Source of the DNA: Acidihalobacter aeolianus
Lineage (GTDB): Bacteria > Pseudomonadota > Gammaproteobacteria > DSM-5130 > Acidihalobacteraceae
NCBI RefSeq assembly: GCF_001753165.1
Contig: NZ_CP017449.1
Span: 98,485-162,484, forward strand
Direction: 5' to 3'
Length of the DNA: 64,000 bases
How positions within the stretch are numbered: position 1 is the first letter of the stretch; each line of letters opens with the position of its first letter. The notes beneath the pieces were generated by a model. That model was not told where the DNA came from. It worked only from the letters and a program-made list of their open reading frames with translations, and made no database searches. The position numbers and the translations under genes are program-made. Shown piece by piece: positions 33,932-43,340 of the stretch.

Positions 33932-34167
33932 GTGCTCTGCTAACCCAAGCGATCTCTGTCTCAAGCCCCGCCTGGGGGCGTGGCCAGAGCCAGAGAGACG
34001 GACGCGGTACTAGTGGGCTCGCTGCCCGCGTTTCATCCTACCTCCAGACAGCGCGTTGCCCGAATCCAGCATCGGCGGCGAACACCCCCCGTATCCCCGT
34101 CATGGCGCACACCGACACTACCTGGTCTGACCCACATCCGCTGCGCTCCTGTGTCTCAGACTCAGAC
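33932..34167. repeat. Direct repeat copy 2 (~236 bp)
   Basis: Second copy of the 33172-33406 repeat in the same orientation, more diverged in its second half. Confidence 0.9.
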
Positions 34168-35052
34168 GTGAAAGAACCGCGCCCCTGCGTTATCTCTTGT
34201 TCTCCCCTATAGCTGCCTTACTTACCTATCCACACGGGTCTGCACGACCACCCCCTTTACTCGCTTACACCTCCCCTACCCCCTCCTTATTTGTTCCTTA
34301 CCTGAAACACGTGGGCCTGTCGGTCTCCACGTAGGACAGAGCCACCCCACAAGATCAAGGTCTGGTCAAACCCGGTTTGCGGGGCGGGGTGGTTAGGTGC
34401 TGTGCTTGTATCCGTGGTCGCGGAGTTGCCACGGCGGGGCGGGTGGGGGCTGGGTCCTGTGCTTGTGATGTCGGTGGCGGTGGCGCGGGCGCGGGGAGGG
34501 TTTTGTGCGAGTCTGCGGCGCGCGCTTCGCTGACGCTCGCGGGATTGACCACGCCGCTGTGGGTGGGGTGGTGTGGTGTGGGTGTGGGTGCACCCTGGGC
34601 TTTGTGTGTGCCTGGTTGGGCGCCCTGGTGTGGGTGTGCATGCGCTTCAGCCGCAGCGGTGCGCCGCCTGTTTTGGCAGTACTCAGGAAACCGCCAGCGC
34701 GGACGCCGCGGTGGCGGTGACACGGCGATCCCTACACCCGAAGCCCTGACCCTGCCCGCCTGGTCGTGCCGTATCGTCCCGTTTGATCGCCGTGGCCACT
34801 GCACGGGCGTGGGCGGATTACGGGCACCGAGGTCTGGGCTTTTACTGCAGGGGCCACTGTTGGTCCCCGGCACCGGCAGCGGGCGGCGGTATCCTGCGTG
34901 GTCGTTTCACGGTGAGTGGGCGCTGGTGCTGATGTGGTCGTTGCACGGACTACCGGGTTATCGCCGGCTTAATCCTACCGGCACGAGGCGCCTTGACAAT
35001 CCCCAGGCTTATACACAGCTTGTTCGTCATGGCCCATGATGACACAGGAAAG
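34168..35052. other. Non-coding, strand-asymmetric C/T then G-rich region
   Basis: About 885 bp. The first ~150 bp are pyrimidine-rich on the plus strand; 34375-34950 is very G/T-rich, with a G-quadruplex-type run GGGGCGGGTGGGGGCTGGG (34436-34454). Open frames on both strands here have low-complexity composition and no ribosome-binding sites, so they are not called. A DnaA-box-like TTATACACA is at 35009-35017. oriT or another structured cis region is possible. Confidence 0.45.
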
Positions 35053-35067
35053 ATGGTATAATACCAT
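35053..35067 (+). promoter_or_regulatory. ATGGTATAATACCAT box (site 8)
   Basis: Perfect 15-bp inverted repeat with extended -10 TGGTATAAT on the plus strand. Predicted start ~35069, leader ~47 nt to the methyltransferase gene. Confidence 0.85.
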
Positions 35068-35115
35068 TAGCCAATAAGGTCACCGACTGGCGGCTGACCC
35101 GATAGGAGAATTCAC

Positions 35116-37104
35116 ATGGCATCAACCGATCCCTTGCAGTTCTATCCCACACCTCACGGTCTGGGCTGGGACATGTGGCGCGCATTTGTGGAACCCTTCC
35201 CCCAACGCATCCTGGAACCCTCCGCCGGCGACGGCGCCTTGATCGCAGCCATGCCTGATCGTCGCTTTCGCACGGAGCAGGTCGACGTCATTGAGATCGA
35301 CCCGATGCGTCAGGCCACCCTGCGTGGGCGCTTCCCCTCGGTGCGCATCATCGGTTACGACTTCCTGAAATTCACTCGCGGTTCGGTCTACAGCGGGATG
35401 ATCCTTAACCCACCCTTCCAAGCGGGGGCGGCCCACGTCCTCCACGCCTGGGACATCGCCTGGAACGCGCAGATCGTCGCCCTGCTCAACGTGGAGACGA
35501 TTAACAATCCCTGCACCCAGGAACGTCTGCGCCTGGTCAAGCTGATCGAACAGCACGGGCGAATCGTCAAACATGTGCCTAACGCCTTCGAGGATGCCGA
35601 GCGCAAGGCTGCGGTCGACTGCGTGATCATCCACCTGCACAAGCAACCCGAGGATAAAGGCGCGGATATCCTGGGCAACGTGATCGGCGACCTCAAGAAA
35701 GAGCGCGAGGGTGGCAGGTCGGCCCCCGAGGCGCCCGTCGACCTCAACGCCCTGGCATTGCCGGAAAACGAACTGGAGAACGCAGTGATTGCTTTCGAGG
35801 CGGCCGTGAAGACGACGACCGATGCCATCGTGGCCGAGGTGCGAGCAGGTCACTACGTGTCGATACTGGGCCGCAGCCTTATGGAAACCATCGAGGGCAA
35901 GAGCGCACCTAGCCGCCCCATCGACGACGTGCAGAAGGCCTTTGCCGAGCGCTACGAAGATCTCAAAGATCGTGCCTGGAACCGGATACTTAACACCAGC
36001 AAGATCAGAAGCCGGCTATCCCTGCAGGCACAGAAACGCCTCGAGTCGGAGTTCGACCAGATCAAGCAGCTCGACTTCACCCTGGAGAATGTCTACGGCT
36101 TTCTCGGCGGTCTGCTCGCCAACATGTGGGAACTTCAGCTCGAAACGCTCGAGTACACCTTCGACAGCTTCACGCGATACGCCTCCGGCAATCTGAGTTA
36201 CTTTCGCGGGTGGAAGAGCAACGACCGGCACAAGGGCCTCGGCTGGCGGTTGCGCGACAAGCGCGTGATCCTCAAGGCCCGGGCCGCGGATTCCTGGAGC
36301 AGGAGCTTGTGGTACGAGGACGAACGCGTGCTGGCCGAGCTGGACAAGGCCTTCGCGTTACTGGACGACGGCAAAGAAGCCCCGGAATACGGTCTGGTCC
36401 AAGCGGCCGGCGATCATTTCAAGGACTTGCTACGCGGTCAGCGTATCGACAGCACGTACTTCCAGATGCGCTACTACAAAGGCATCGGCACGATTCACCT
36501 CTTCCCCAAACGCAAGGACCTGGTCGATCGCCTCAACCGGGTGATCGGCGCACACCGTCAATGGATCCCGCCGGAGACGAGCGCCAGCGAAGTTGGGCCG
36601 GATTTCTGGAAGCAATACGAGCAGGCCGACAAGTTCCACGACAAGCTGGTCGACCAGCTCGAATCCAAGTGCCGCTGGGCCTACGACAGCCCGCTGCGCA
36701 CGCTGCACCATGCCCGTGAGACTGTTCACACCGAAAATCAAGCCGCGCATGACCAGGCCGCGCAGAAGGTCCTGGATGCCTTCCGCGGTATTCACGAAGC
36801 CGCAGGCCTCGACGTCGACCGCGCGCTGGCCGGACCCACGCAGGCCTCGACGTCGACCGCGGCCCCGACTCAAGCGAGGATGACCCCCGCCCCGGCCCCG
36901 TCTCTCGCCAAACCGTCGGCAGCCCTTCCGGTGACTCGCCCCGCCCTGCCCGCGCCATCGGTACCCACAACGACGGACAGCCCGTCCACACCCAAGGTAG
37001 CCAGCGAAACGAGTACCGCCACACCGGCCGCACGCAAGCGACCGATGCCGAGCAATCCGCCTTCACTGTTCGATGACTTGAACGATATCGAGGAGGTCGC
37101 CTGA
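35116..37104 (+). CDS. SAM-dependent DNA methyltransferase with DUF4942 domain
   Basis: 662 aa. N-terminal class-I methyltransferase fold: ILEPSAGDGALIAAM (motif I, SAM binding), VDVIEIDPMR and the catalytic motif ILNPPFQAG (NPPF, N6-adenine type). Residues ~230-500 match DUF4942 (ANMWELQLETLEYTFDSFTRYASGNLSYFRGWKSND). The C-terminus is a long Pro/Ala/Thr linker. No partner restriction enzyme is adjacent, so it is an orphan methylase of plasmid or phage type, perhaps anti-restriction. TGATG overlap with the next gene. Confidence 0.85.
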   Translation: MASTDPLQFYPTPHGLGWDMWRAFVEPFPQRILEPSAGDGALIAAMPDRRFRTEQVDVIEIDPMRQATLRGRFPSVRIIGYDFLKFTRGSVYSGMILNPPFQAGAAHVLHAWDIAWNAQIVALLNVETINNPCTQERLRLVKLIEQHGRIVKHVPNAFEDAERKAAVDCVIIHLHKQPEDKGADILGNVIGDLKKEREGGRSAPEAPVDLNALALPENELENAVIAFEAAVKTTTDAIVAEVRAGHYVSILGRSLMETIEGKSAPSRPIDDVQKAFAERYEDLKDRAWNRILNTSKIRSRLSLQAQKRLESEFDQIKQLDFTLENVYGFLGGLLANMWELQLETLEYTFDSFTRYASGNLSYFRGWKSNDRHKGLGWRLRDKRVILKARAADSWSRSLWYEDERVLAELDKAFALLDDGKEAPEYGLVQAAGDHFKDLLRGQRIDSTYFQMRYYKGIGTIHLFPKRKDLVDRLNRVIGAHRQWIPPETSASEVGPDFWKQYEQADKFHDKLVDQLESKCRWAYDSPLRTLHHARETVHTENQAAHDQAAQKVLDAFRGIHEAAGLDVDRALAGPTQASTSTAAPTQARMTPAPAPSLAKPSAALPVTRPALPAPSVPTTTDSPSTPKVASETSTATPAARKRPMPSNPPSLFDDLNDIEEVA

Positions 37105-37700
37105 TGATCCCGAATAACACTTACCGGACTGTGTATCTCGCCGGTCCCGATCTGTTCTACCCCGACGCCGATGCGCGTTTTGACCAACTCAAAGCGCTGT
37201 GCCTCAAGTTCGGACTGCGTGCCATCTCGCCCATCGATGCCGGTGCGCTGCCGACCGATGCGCCGGCGACGATCCGCGCGCGCAATCTGTCACACATCAG
37301 GCAAGCCGACGGGGTGCTCGCCAACCTCGCCGGATTTCGCGGACCTGAACCGGACAGCGGGACCGTCTACGAGGTCGGCTTCGCGGCCGCCCTTAACCGC
37401 GTCGTGGTGGCCTACAACGTGGATGGACTCACCCACTACGAGCGCGTGCAACAGTCACACGGACCGCTCAACTACGACACCCGTCCAGATGCCCGTGCGC
37501 CGATTACCGACAAAGAGGGGATCGAGGTCGAGGACTTCGGCCTGCGCGCCAACCTGATGCTGGCGGCCGGCCATTTGATCTACCCCTATACGGTGCATGC
37601 CGTAGCTAAACTCGCCGAGCTCGTGATCCAGTCCAGTGCGCACCTGCGGTCGCAGGACCCCCTGGCCGGTAACGCAGCGGAGACCCAGCACGTAGTCTAG
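37104..37700 (+). CDS. Nucleoside 2-deoxyribosyltransferase-like enzyme
   Basis: 198 aa. VYLAGPDLFYPDADARFDQLKALC at the start, then ADGVLANLAGFRGPEPDSGTVYEVGFAAALNR, the family pattern with the catalytic Glu in GTVYEVGFA. Exchanges bases on 2-deoxyribonucleosides. Translationally coupled to the methyltransferase, which suggests a joint role in modified-base metabolism or methylated-base salvage (inference). Confidence 0.85.
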   Translation: MIPNNTYRTVYLAGPDLFYPDADARFDQLKALCLKFGLRAISPIDAGALPTDAPATIRARNLSHIRQADGVLANLAGFRGPEPDSGTVYEVGFAAALNRVVVAYNVDGLTHYERVQQSHGPLNYDTRPDARAPITDKEGIEVEDFGLRANLMLAAGHLIYPYTVHAVAKLAELVIQSSAHLRSQDPLAGNAAETQHVV

Positions 37701-37827
37701 TCGTAGGCTATACCCTGATTTTCGTGTGGTCACTCGAAGGCCATGGCTTCCTTAATCTCCCACGACATGGATGGCAGGAGATGGCTTACACCACCCCTGT
37801 GCCCCGATCACCGTATGGAAGGACTCC

Positions 37828-38094
37828 GTGGTGCAAACACCCAGCCCCCTGTCCCCTGACCTCACAAGCGCCCTGACCGCCTGCGACGCTGCGGTGTGGA
37901 TCCGCCACGCCGAACATGACCCCACCTATACGGCTCTCCTCGAACTGCTCGACCGATACTGCGCCGGCGACATCTGCCAGGACGATCTAATGCGCGCCGT
38001 GGCTTACTGTGACCCCTATTACCAGGCCATTGTCTGCTGCGTCGTGAAGCAGATGGGTCTCGATACCCAATTGGGCCGACACGTTATCGATTGA
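37828..38094 (+). CDS. Small hypothetical protein
   Basis: 88 aa from GTG 37828 (GGAAGGA just upstream); ATG 37771 is an alternative start. Acidic, Cys-containing, helical (LLELLDRYCAGDICQDDLMRAVAYCDPYYQAIVCCVV). No family. Confidence 0.5.
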   Translation: MVQTPSPLSPDLTSALTACDAAVWIRHAEHDPTYTALLELLDRYCAGDICQDDLMRAVAYCDPYYQAIVCCVVKQMGLDTQLGRHVID

Positions 38095-38206
38095 AAATAT
38101 CAGCGGCTTGTTGCATCTTCTGGGTAGTTGACTAATACACTCATAAAAAAAAGAGCGGTCCAGGGGGAAATAACTAAATAAGGCGCGGGCTCGCCTATGG
38201 TGGAGT

Positions 38207-41200
38207 GTGTCCGTGTCCCATAATTTCAGCCAGCTCGTCATGGCCGGCATTGATGGCATCCTGATCTACGCCCTGATCCATCATCTGATGATCAGTCGAC
38301 GCGCCGTGCACCGTACACTGCATACCCTGTTTGCGGTCGTCTGCCTGTTTGCGCTCCTGCTCTCGCTCTCACACATGCTCACCGTGCAGAGCCTGACCGC
38401 AGCGGGGTACCTCGAACGCCTGAAGTTCGAGCATATCTTCGCCCTGCTGCTCGTCTACACCCTGGCCGTCTTTACGCTGTATTACGCCAAACGCCTGGCA
38501 CACTGGTTCGTGGTGGCTTTTGGTGCGGCCTTCGCCGCCCTCATCGTCATCGAAATGGTCTTACCCTATACCTTGCAGTTCCGGCAGTTTTACGGCATCG
38601 CCCGCGAGACCCTGCCCTGGGGTGAGGTGATTACCATCGCACGGGGCCAGCCGGGCTACTTCGCAGCCATCCCGACGGCGGTTGTTTTATCATCGTTAGG
38701 TTACGCCTTCGTGCAGCTACTACGCTCCTATCGGGAGACCCGCGAACCGGGCCGTCTGTGGATGCTGGGCGCTTTCGGCTTCGTGATCCTCGGTACCGCC
38801 GAAATCATCCTGGTTCGGCTGGGCCTCGTCCACGGGGTGCTGCTTGGGTCCTATGACATCCTGGGGCTGGTCGTGGTCATGTCCTCGGTTTACATCCTCG
38901 AGTCCCAGCAGCAACTCGCCACCGCTGAAAGCAACTTCCGCGAACTGTTCGAGCGCTCACCCACCGCCATGGTGTCGTTCGAACCCAGCTCCGGTCGGAT
39001 CCTCGAGGCCAATACCGCTGCGGTTAATCTGACGGGCTTCACGCGCGAGGACTTCCTGGCTCGCAAGGTCACCGAGTTCGGCATCCAGGGCGACGAAGAC
39101 GAGAACGGGACCTTCGTCCAGTTGATCCAGCGGCTGGCCTCGGGGGAGGACGTGACGGCCTCCTACGAGAGCCGTCTCAAGCGCCGAGATGGCCGTGAAC
39201 TGCTCCTCGACCTGTACTTCTCGACCATCATCAACCCGCTCGGACACGTGGTGAGAATCATCGCGAATGCGATCGATGTGACCGAAGCACGCCGTGCCCA
39301 TCAGGCGCTGGCGCTTGAATCGGAAAAGAATCAGATGTTGTTGCGCAGCTCCAGCGACGGAATCCACATCGTCGATGCGCAAGGCTTTCTGGTTGAGGCC
39401 AGCGATTCGTTCTTCGATATGCTGGGCTATGAGCGCGGCGAGCTCAATGGTTGCCATGTGACCGAGTGGGATTCGGAGATGACACTGTCCGAAATCCGGG
39501 CGCATCTGGCCGGGTTCTTCCAGGCCAACCAATACACCGTGTTTGAGACACGCCACCGACGTAAGAATGGCGCGATCATCCCTGTCGAGATTGCCGCGGT
39601 ACCCATCCTGCTCGCCGGCAAGCCGTACATCTTCAACGCCTCACGTGACATCACTCAGCGCAAACGCATACGGGAGGCACTACAGGCCAGCGAGACCCAG
39701 TTCCGTACCCTGTTCGATACCTCACCCATCGGTATCGCCTTCTGCCGGGATGGGGCGCTGGTCGAAGCCAATACCGCGTTCAAGGTCCTGCATGGCTACG
39801 CCGGCGAGGAAAACCTGATCGGTCGCCGCTTTGCCTCGTTCTTTGTCGACGATGGCCAGCGCCTAGAGGAGCAGTACCGGCGCTATGAATCCAGTGCGAT
39901 GGGTGAGAGCTTCTCAAGCGAAGCGGTGGCGAGAAAAAAGAACGGTACCGAATTCCCCGTGCTCGTTTCCCTGCAACGTGTGCACATGGCCGATGGCGAA
40001 ACGACTTTCGCCTACATGATCGATTTCACTGAGCTCAAGCAACGCGAGGAAGAGATACAGGAACTGGCCTTCTACGACCAGCTCACCAAGCTGCCCAATC
40101 GCCATCTGATGATCGACCGGCTAACGCTCGCGCTATCCAACGCAGAGCGTTCAAAACACTACGGCGCCGTCCTGATGATCGACCTCGACAACTTCAAGGT
40201 CATCAACGATACCTTGGGGCATGACTACGGTGATCTGGTCCTGCAACAAGTGGCCGTCCAGCTCCAGAACTGCCTGCGCCCGGGCGACACGCTCTCACGA
40301 CTCGGTGGGGATGAGTTCCTGGTGATCCTGGAAAGCCTGGCCGATGTCGAGGGGGCCGCGGTGCGTGAAACCGAGTCGACCTGCCAACGTCTGCTGCACG
40401 CCCTGGGTCAGCCCTTCATGCTGGACGGCAAGCCGTACCGGATTTCTGCCTGTATCGGTGCGACCCTGTTCAACAACGCAGATCTGACCCTGGACGATCG
40501 CATCAAGCAGGCTGACATCGCGATGTATCAGGCCAAGAACACCGCACGCAATACGATGCAGTTCTTCGACCCCAGAATGCAGGAGTCGATCAACCGGCGG
40601 GCGACCGACGAGTCCGATCTCTACACCGCCATCGAAAATGGACAGTTCGAACTGCATTATCAGATTCAGGTCGATGGCGACGGCACCCCCACCGGGGCCG
40701 AGGCCCTGATCCGCTGGCGTCACCCGGAACGGGGGCTGGTCTCACCCGCCGAGTTCATTCCGCTGGCCGAGGAAACCGGCCAGATCCTGCCGATCGGCCG
40801 CTGGGTCATCAACGCGGCCTGCGCACAGCTGCGGTTGTGGCAGAGCGACCCGCTGATGCGACACCTGACGCTATCGTTCAACATCAGCTCACGTCAGTTC
40901 CAGCAGCCGGAATTCCCGAGGATCGTACGGCGGGCCCTGCAACGCCATGCCGCGCCGGCCGACCACCTCAAGATCGAACTGACCGAGAGCGTGTTGCTCG
41001 ACAACGCCGAGCATGCGATCGCCGTCATGCAGCAGCTGCGTGAGCTGGGGATCCGGTTCTCGCTCGATGACTTCGGCACCGGGTACTCCTCCTTGCAGTA
41101 CCTAAAGCGCCTGCCGCTCGATCAACTCAAGATCGACCAGTCGTTCATTCACGATATCTCGACCGATAGTGGGGATCTGTCCATCGTGCAGGCGATTATG

Positions 41201-41383
41201 GCGATGGCCAGCAAGCTCGGGTTTGAGGTCATTGCCGAAGGCGTGGAAACCCACGAACAGCGGGAGCTGCTCGCCTCGATAGGCTGCTTCGCCTATCAGG
41301 GTTACCTGTTCGGGCGGCCGGTATCCGCCACAGCATTGCTGGGTACGACAGAAGCCGTGGCGCGTGCCGCCGTGGGTCGTTGA
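38207..41383 (+). CDS. Membrane PAS-GGDEF-EAL cyclic-di-GMP enzyme
   Basis: 1058 aa from GTG 38207 (TGGAG upstream). About seven N-terminal membrane helices (~10-240) form a sensor; three PAS domains (~243-612) follow; a GGDEF domain has an intact RLGGDEF (~700) and an EAL domain has GAEALIRW (~831) and DDFGTGYSS (~953). Both catalytic motifs are intact, so it may make and degrade c-di-GMP. Codon use is higher in GC than in the transfer genes, suggesting a chromosomal source. Its 3' end overlaps the convergent gene at 41302 by 82 bp. Confidence 0.93.
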   Translation: MSVSHNFSQLVMAGIDGILIYALIHHLMISRRAVHRTLHTLFAVVCLFALLLSLSHMLTVQSLTAAGYLERLKFEHIFALLLVYTLAVFTLYYAKRLAHWFVVAFGAAFAALIVIEMVLPYTLQFRQFYGIARETLPWGEVITIARGQPGYFAAIPTAVVLSSLGYAFVQLLRSYRETREPGRLWMLGAFGFVILGTAEIILVRLGLVHGVLLGSYDILGLVVVMSSVYILESQQQLATAESNFRELFERSPTAMVSFEPSSGRILEANTAAVNLTGFTREDFLARKVTEFGIQGDEDENGTFVQLIQRLASGEDVTASYESRLKRRDGRELLLDLYFSTIINPLGHVVRIIANAIDVTEARRAHQALALESEKNQMLLRSSSDGIHIVDAQGFLVEASDSFFDMLGYERGELNGCHVTEWDSEMTLSEIRAHLAGFFQANQYTVFETRHRRKNGAIIPVEIAAVPILLAGKPYIFNASRDITQRKRIREALQASETQFRTLFDTSPIGIAFCRDGALVEANTAFKVLHGYAGEENLIGRRFASFFVDDGQRLEEQYRRYESSAMGESFSSEAVARKKNGTEFPVLVSLQRVHMADGETTFAYMIDFTELKQREEEIQELAFYDQLTKLPNRHLMIDRLTLALSNAERSKHYGAVLMIDLDNFKVINDTLGHDYGDLVLQQVAVQLQNCLRPGDTLSRLGGDEFLVILESLADVEGAAVRETESTCQRLLHALGQPFMLDGKPYRISACIGATLFNNADLTLDDRIKQADIAMYQAKNTARNTMQFFDPRMQESINRRATDESDLYTAIENGQFELHYQIQVDGDGTPTGAEALIRWRHPERGLVSPAEFIPLAEETGQILPIGRWVINAACAQLRLWQSDPLMRHLTLSFNISSRQFQQPEFPRIVRRALQRHAAPADHLKIELTESVLLDNAEHAIAVMQQLRELGIRFSLDDFGTGYSSLQYLKRLPLDQLKIDQSFIHDISTDSGDLSIVQAIMAMASKLGFEVIAEGVETHEQRELLASIGCFAYQGYLFGRPVSATALLGTTEAVARAAVGR

Positions 41384-41769
41384 CCCGCTCGCACAGCCTT
41401 ATTTGCGGCGGTATTGCCGACCCTCCACACGCTGCCGCCCCTGGCATCGGCCTCCTGACGCAGGCTACGGGCAATCTCAGGGAGATAGCGACCGAAGTGG
41501 ACCGGGTCGGTCTCTTCATACTGGCCGCGGTCGAAGTCGACCACCAACGTCAGGCTCAGCAGCAGCTCCTCGAGCTGTTTGGCCAGCGCCGCTGAGGCCT
41601 CTGGCGTCAGCGGGGGCGCGTCGTAGAGTTGATCGGCCACGCTACGCAGCGTTGTATGCTGCATCTGTGTGGCGAGATACATGTGCTCGGTCTTGTCGGG
41701 TGCGGGCTTATTGTCCTCGACCGGGTTTTTGCGTCTAAGAAATAACGGAAGTTCAGTGCGTAGCGTCAT
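41302..41769 (-). CDS. Hypothetical protein, convergent overlap with GGDEF-EAL gene
   Basis: 155 aa from ATG 41769 (AGAGG upstream). Residues ~30-110 are acidic and helical (PLTPEASAALAKQLEELLLSLTLVVDFDRGQYEETDPVHFGRYLPEIARSL); the C-terminal ~50 residues are basic and encoded antisense to the EAL gene's end, so they may be a late extension. No family. Confidence 0.55.
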   Translation of the reverse strand: MTLRTELPLFLRRKNPVEDNKPAPDKTEHMYLATQMQHTTLRSVADQLYDAPPLTPEASAALAKQLEELLLSLTLVVDFDRGQYEETDPVHFGRYLPEIARSLRQEADARGGSVWRVGNTAANKAVRAGQRPTAARATASVVPSNAVADTGRPNR

Positions 41770-41776
41770 GGCGTTG

Positions 41777-42364
41777 CTATGCCTCTTTGTCTGTTTGATA
41801 GCGTGGGTTGTCGACGGGATGTGAGACCGCCAGGACATAGCGCCAGCCGCAATCCGGGTCCTGACCAGCGATCTTCAGATGGTTAGACCCCACCAGTGCC
41901 AGCATGATCGTACAGCACTCATCGGCACTCCAGCTTCGCCCCCGGCGGCGCAGCTTCTGGTAGACATCCCATCCTGTCTGCGGTGTTGTCGCCCGCGCCA
42001 TGACTTCCAGTATCTGGCGCTCCTGCCGGCGACGGCGCCAGCCCGGCGTGCCGCGTGGCAGTTCAGGTGGCAAGTCCGCAGATGGCGCATCTGCGGGGTC
42101 CTCGCAAACCTCGGGGTAGAAGACGAGCTCAGCTTCCAGGTCGACACGATAGCGGCACAGCTCCCGACCGTTTTCGCCAGCGTGGAGTGCCATGACCACC
42201 GGCCAGTCGGCCTGGTCGCCACCATGTTCGCGGTAGTAGTCCTTGGCACACAGCTTGATCAGATGACGTTGATCCAGTGGGCGGTGCAGACACCAGTTCA
42301 CGGGCGATATGAATGAGAAGCGAGGTTGCCCAGCATCCGCAGGCAAGCTGTAGTCGATTTGCAT
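41777..42364 (-). CDS. Hypothetical protein
   Basis: 195 aa. No domain recognised. Residues ~110-180 contain a basic helix (PGWRRRRQERQILEVMARATTPQTGWDVYQKLRRRGRSW) that could be a winged-helix-like DNA-binding unit. Second-last gene of the minus run 43794-41302. Confidence 0.6.
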   Translation of the reverse strand: MQIDYSLPADAGQPRFSFISPVNWCLHRPLDQRHLIKLCAKDYYREHGGDQADWPVVMALHAGENGRELCRYRVDLEAELVFYPEVCEDPADAPSADLPPELPRGTPGWRRRRQERQILEVMARATTPQTGWDVYQKLRRRGRSWSADECCTIMLALVGSNHLKIAGQDPDCGWRYVLAVSHPVDNPRYQTDKEA

Positions 42365-42391
42365 TGGCTGGCTCCTGTGAGCGCCTGGTCG

Positions 42392-42817
42392 TCAGGCGGT
42401 TACGTGCCACAGGCGGACACGGCCGTTGTCGGCCAGTACAACCTGTGCGTTGACGATGACGTGAGGTTCGGTCAAGGCCTGACCGGCCGCCTCGGCCGCC
42501 GCCCGATCCGGATGATGGGAAATAAGCGCCAAACCGGTGCGCGTACTACGTGCCACAACCACGCGGGCGACGCCCTGCCCTGCCACCTCGATGGAGGTCT
42601 CCGGTACGCGTAGGCGTGGCCAGAGGTCCTGCCAGGCGTGCAGCCAGAAGGGCTCCGTGTCGCTCAGGTGATTCGGCACCTGGTTGGCGCTGCGCCGCGC
42701 AGTCACGGACAGGTTCTCCCACCTATGCGTTGCGACATTGAGCAGCTGCGTGTGCTTGGGCAACGGGGCACGCGCGTTGATCAGACGCAGGATGGAAACG
42801 TCAGGCGTTGTGTTCAC
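42392..42817 (-). CDS. Hypothetical protein
   Basis: 141 aa from GTG 42817 (AGGAGT upstream), overlapping the end of the HD hydrolase by 17 bp. Beta-rich in the second half (VARVVVARSTRTGLALISHHPDRAAAEAAG). No family recognised. Confidence 0.55.
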   Translation of the reverse strand: MNTTPDVSILRLINARAPLPKHTQLLNVATHRWENLSVTARRSANQVPNHLSDTEPFWLHAWQDLWPRLRVPETSIEVAGQGVARVVVARSTRTGLALISHHPDRAAAEAAGQALTEPHVIVNAQVVLADNGRVRLWHVTA

Positions 42818-43340
42818 TCGGGACTCCTATCGAATTCAGGGCGTGCTGTTTGAGGTCGCGGCCGATCTTGTCGAGCGTGTGGATCAGCGCCCGCTGTTCG
42901 GGCAGGTAGATATGGGCGAAGCGAGGGTCCTGGGCCTCGATATCTCGGATGTTGTCGAGCACGTCAAAGACCTTGATGGTCTGGACCTTCGCGGACGCCC
43001 GATGCAGGCGCTCGCGCTCGAGTGCCTTGCGTGCAGCCCGGTTGCCCTGCCCTGCCCGGGGATCATGGGTCAGACCCACCACCAGTTCCGTGACCGTCGG
43101 CCCGAAGGCCTCATGCAGATCATTTGCTGTGGTGGCCGTGTCTTCGATCGTGTCGTGCAGCAAGGCTGCACGCAGCATGTCGAGATCCGCGCAGTAGGCA
43201 GAGAGAGCCTGTGCCACGGCGACCGGGTGGACGATGTAGGGCTCGCCGGTATAGCGGCGCCGCTGGCCTGAATGCGCCTGCTCGGCGTAGACATGGGCCA
43301 TGCGCAGATCAGTGGCGAGCAGAGACTCAAAATGGCTCAT
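42801..43340 (-). CDS. RSH-type HD hydrolase (small alarmone hydrolase-like)
   Basis: 179 aa from ATG 43340 (GAGGAAA upstream). It matches the HD domain of RelA/SpoT-Mesh1: RRYTGEPYIVHPVAVAQAL, AALLHDTIEDT (HD plus ED) and a later KVFDVLDNIRDIE segment replacing KLADRLHNMR. There is no synthetase domain. Likely hydrolyses (p)ppGpp or a related nucleotide. Overlaps the upstream gene by 14 bp. Confidence 0.8.
   Translation of the reverse strand: MSHFESLLATDLRMAHVYAEQAHSGQRRRYTGEPYIVHPVAVAQALSAYCADLDMLRAALLHDTIEDTATTANDLHEAFGPTVTELVVGLTHDPRAGQGNRAARKALERERLHRASAKVQTIKVFDVLDNIRDIEAQDPRFAHIYLPEQRALIHTLDKIGRDLKQHALNSIGVPSEHNA

Noticed and set aside
34992..35021. TTGACA at 34993 as -35 of the methyltransferase promoter
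   Set aside because: No -10 at the right distance; the box at 35053 with its extended -10 explains the promoter better.
34355..35039. Overlapping open frames on both strands in the G-rich region
   Set aside because: No ribosome-binding sites, low-complexity Gly/Cys/Trp or His/Pro composition, and no conserved motif; stop codons are rare there because of base composition.
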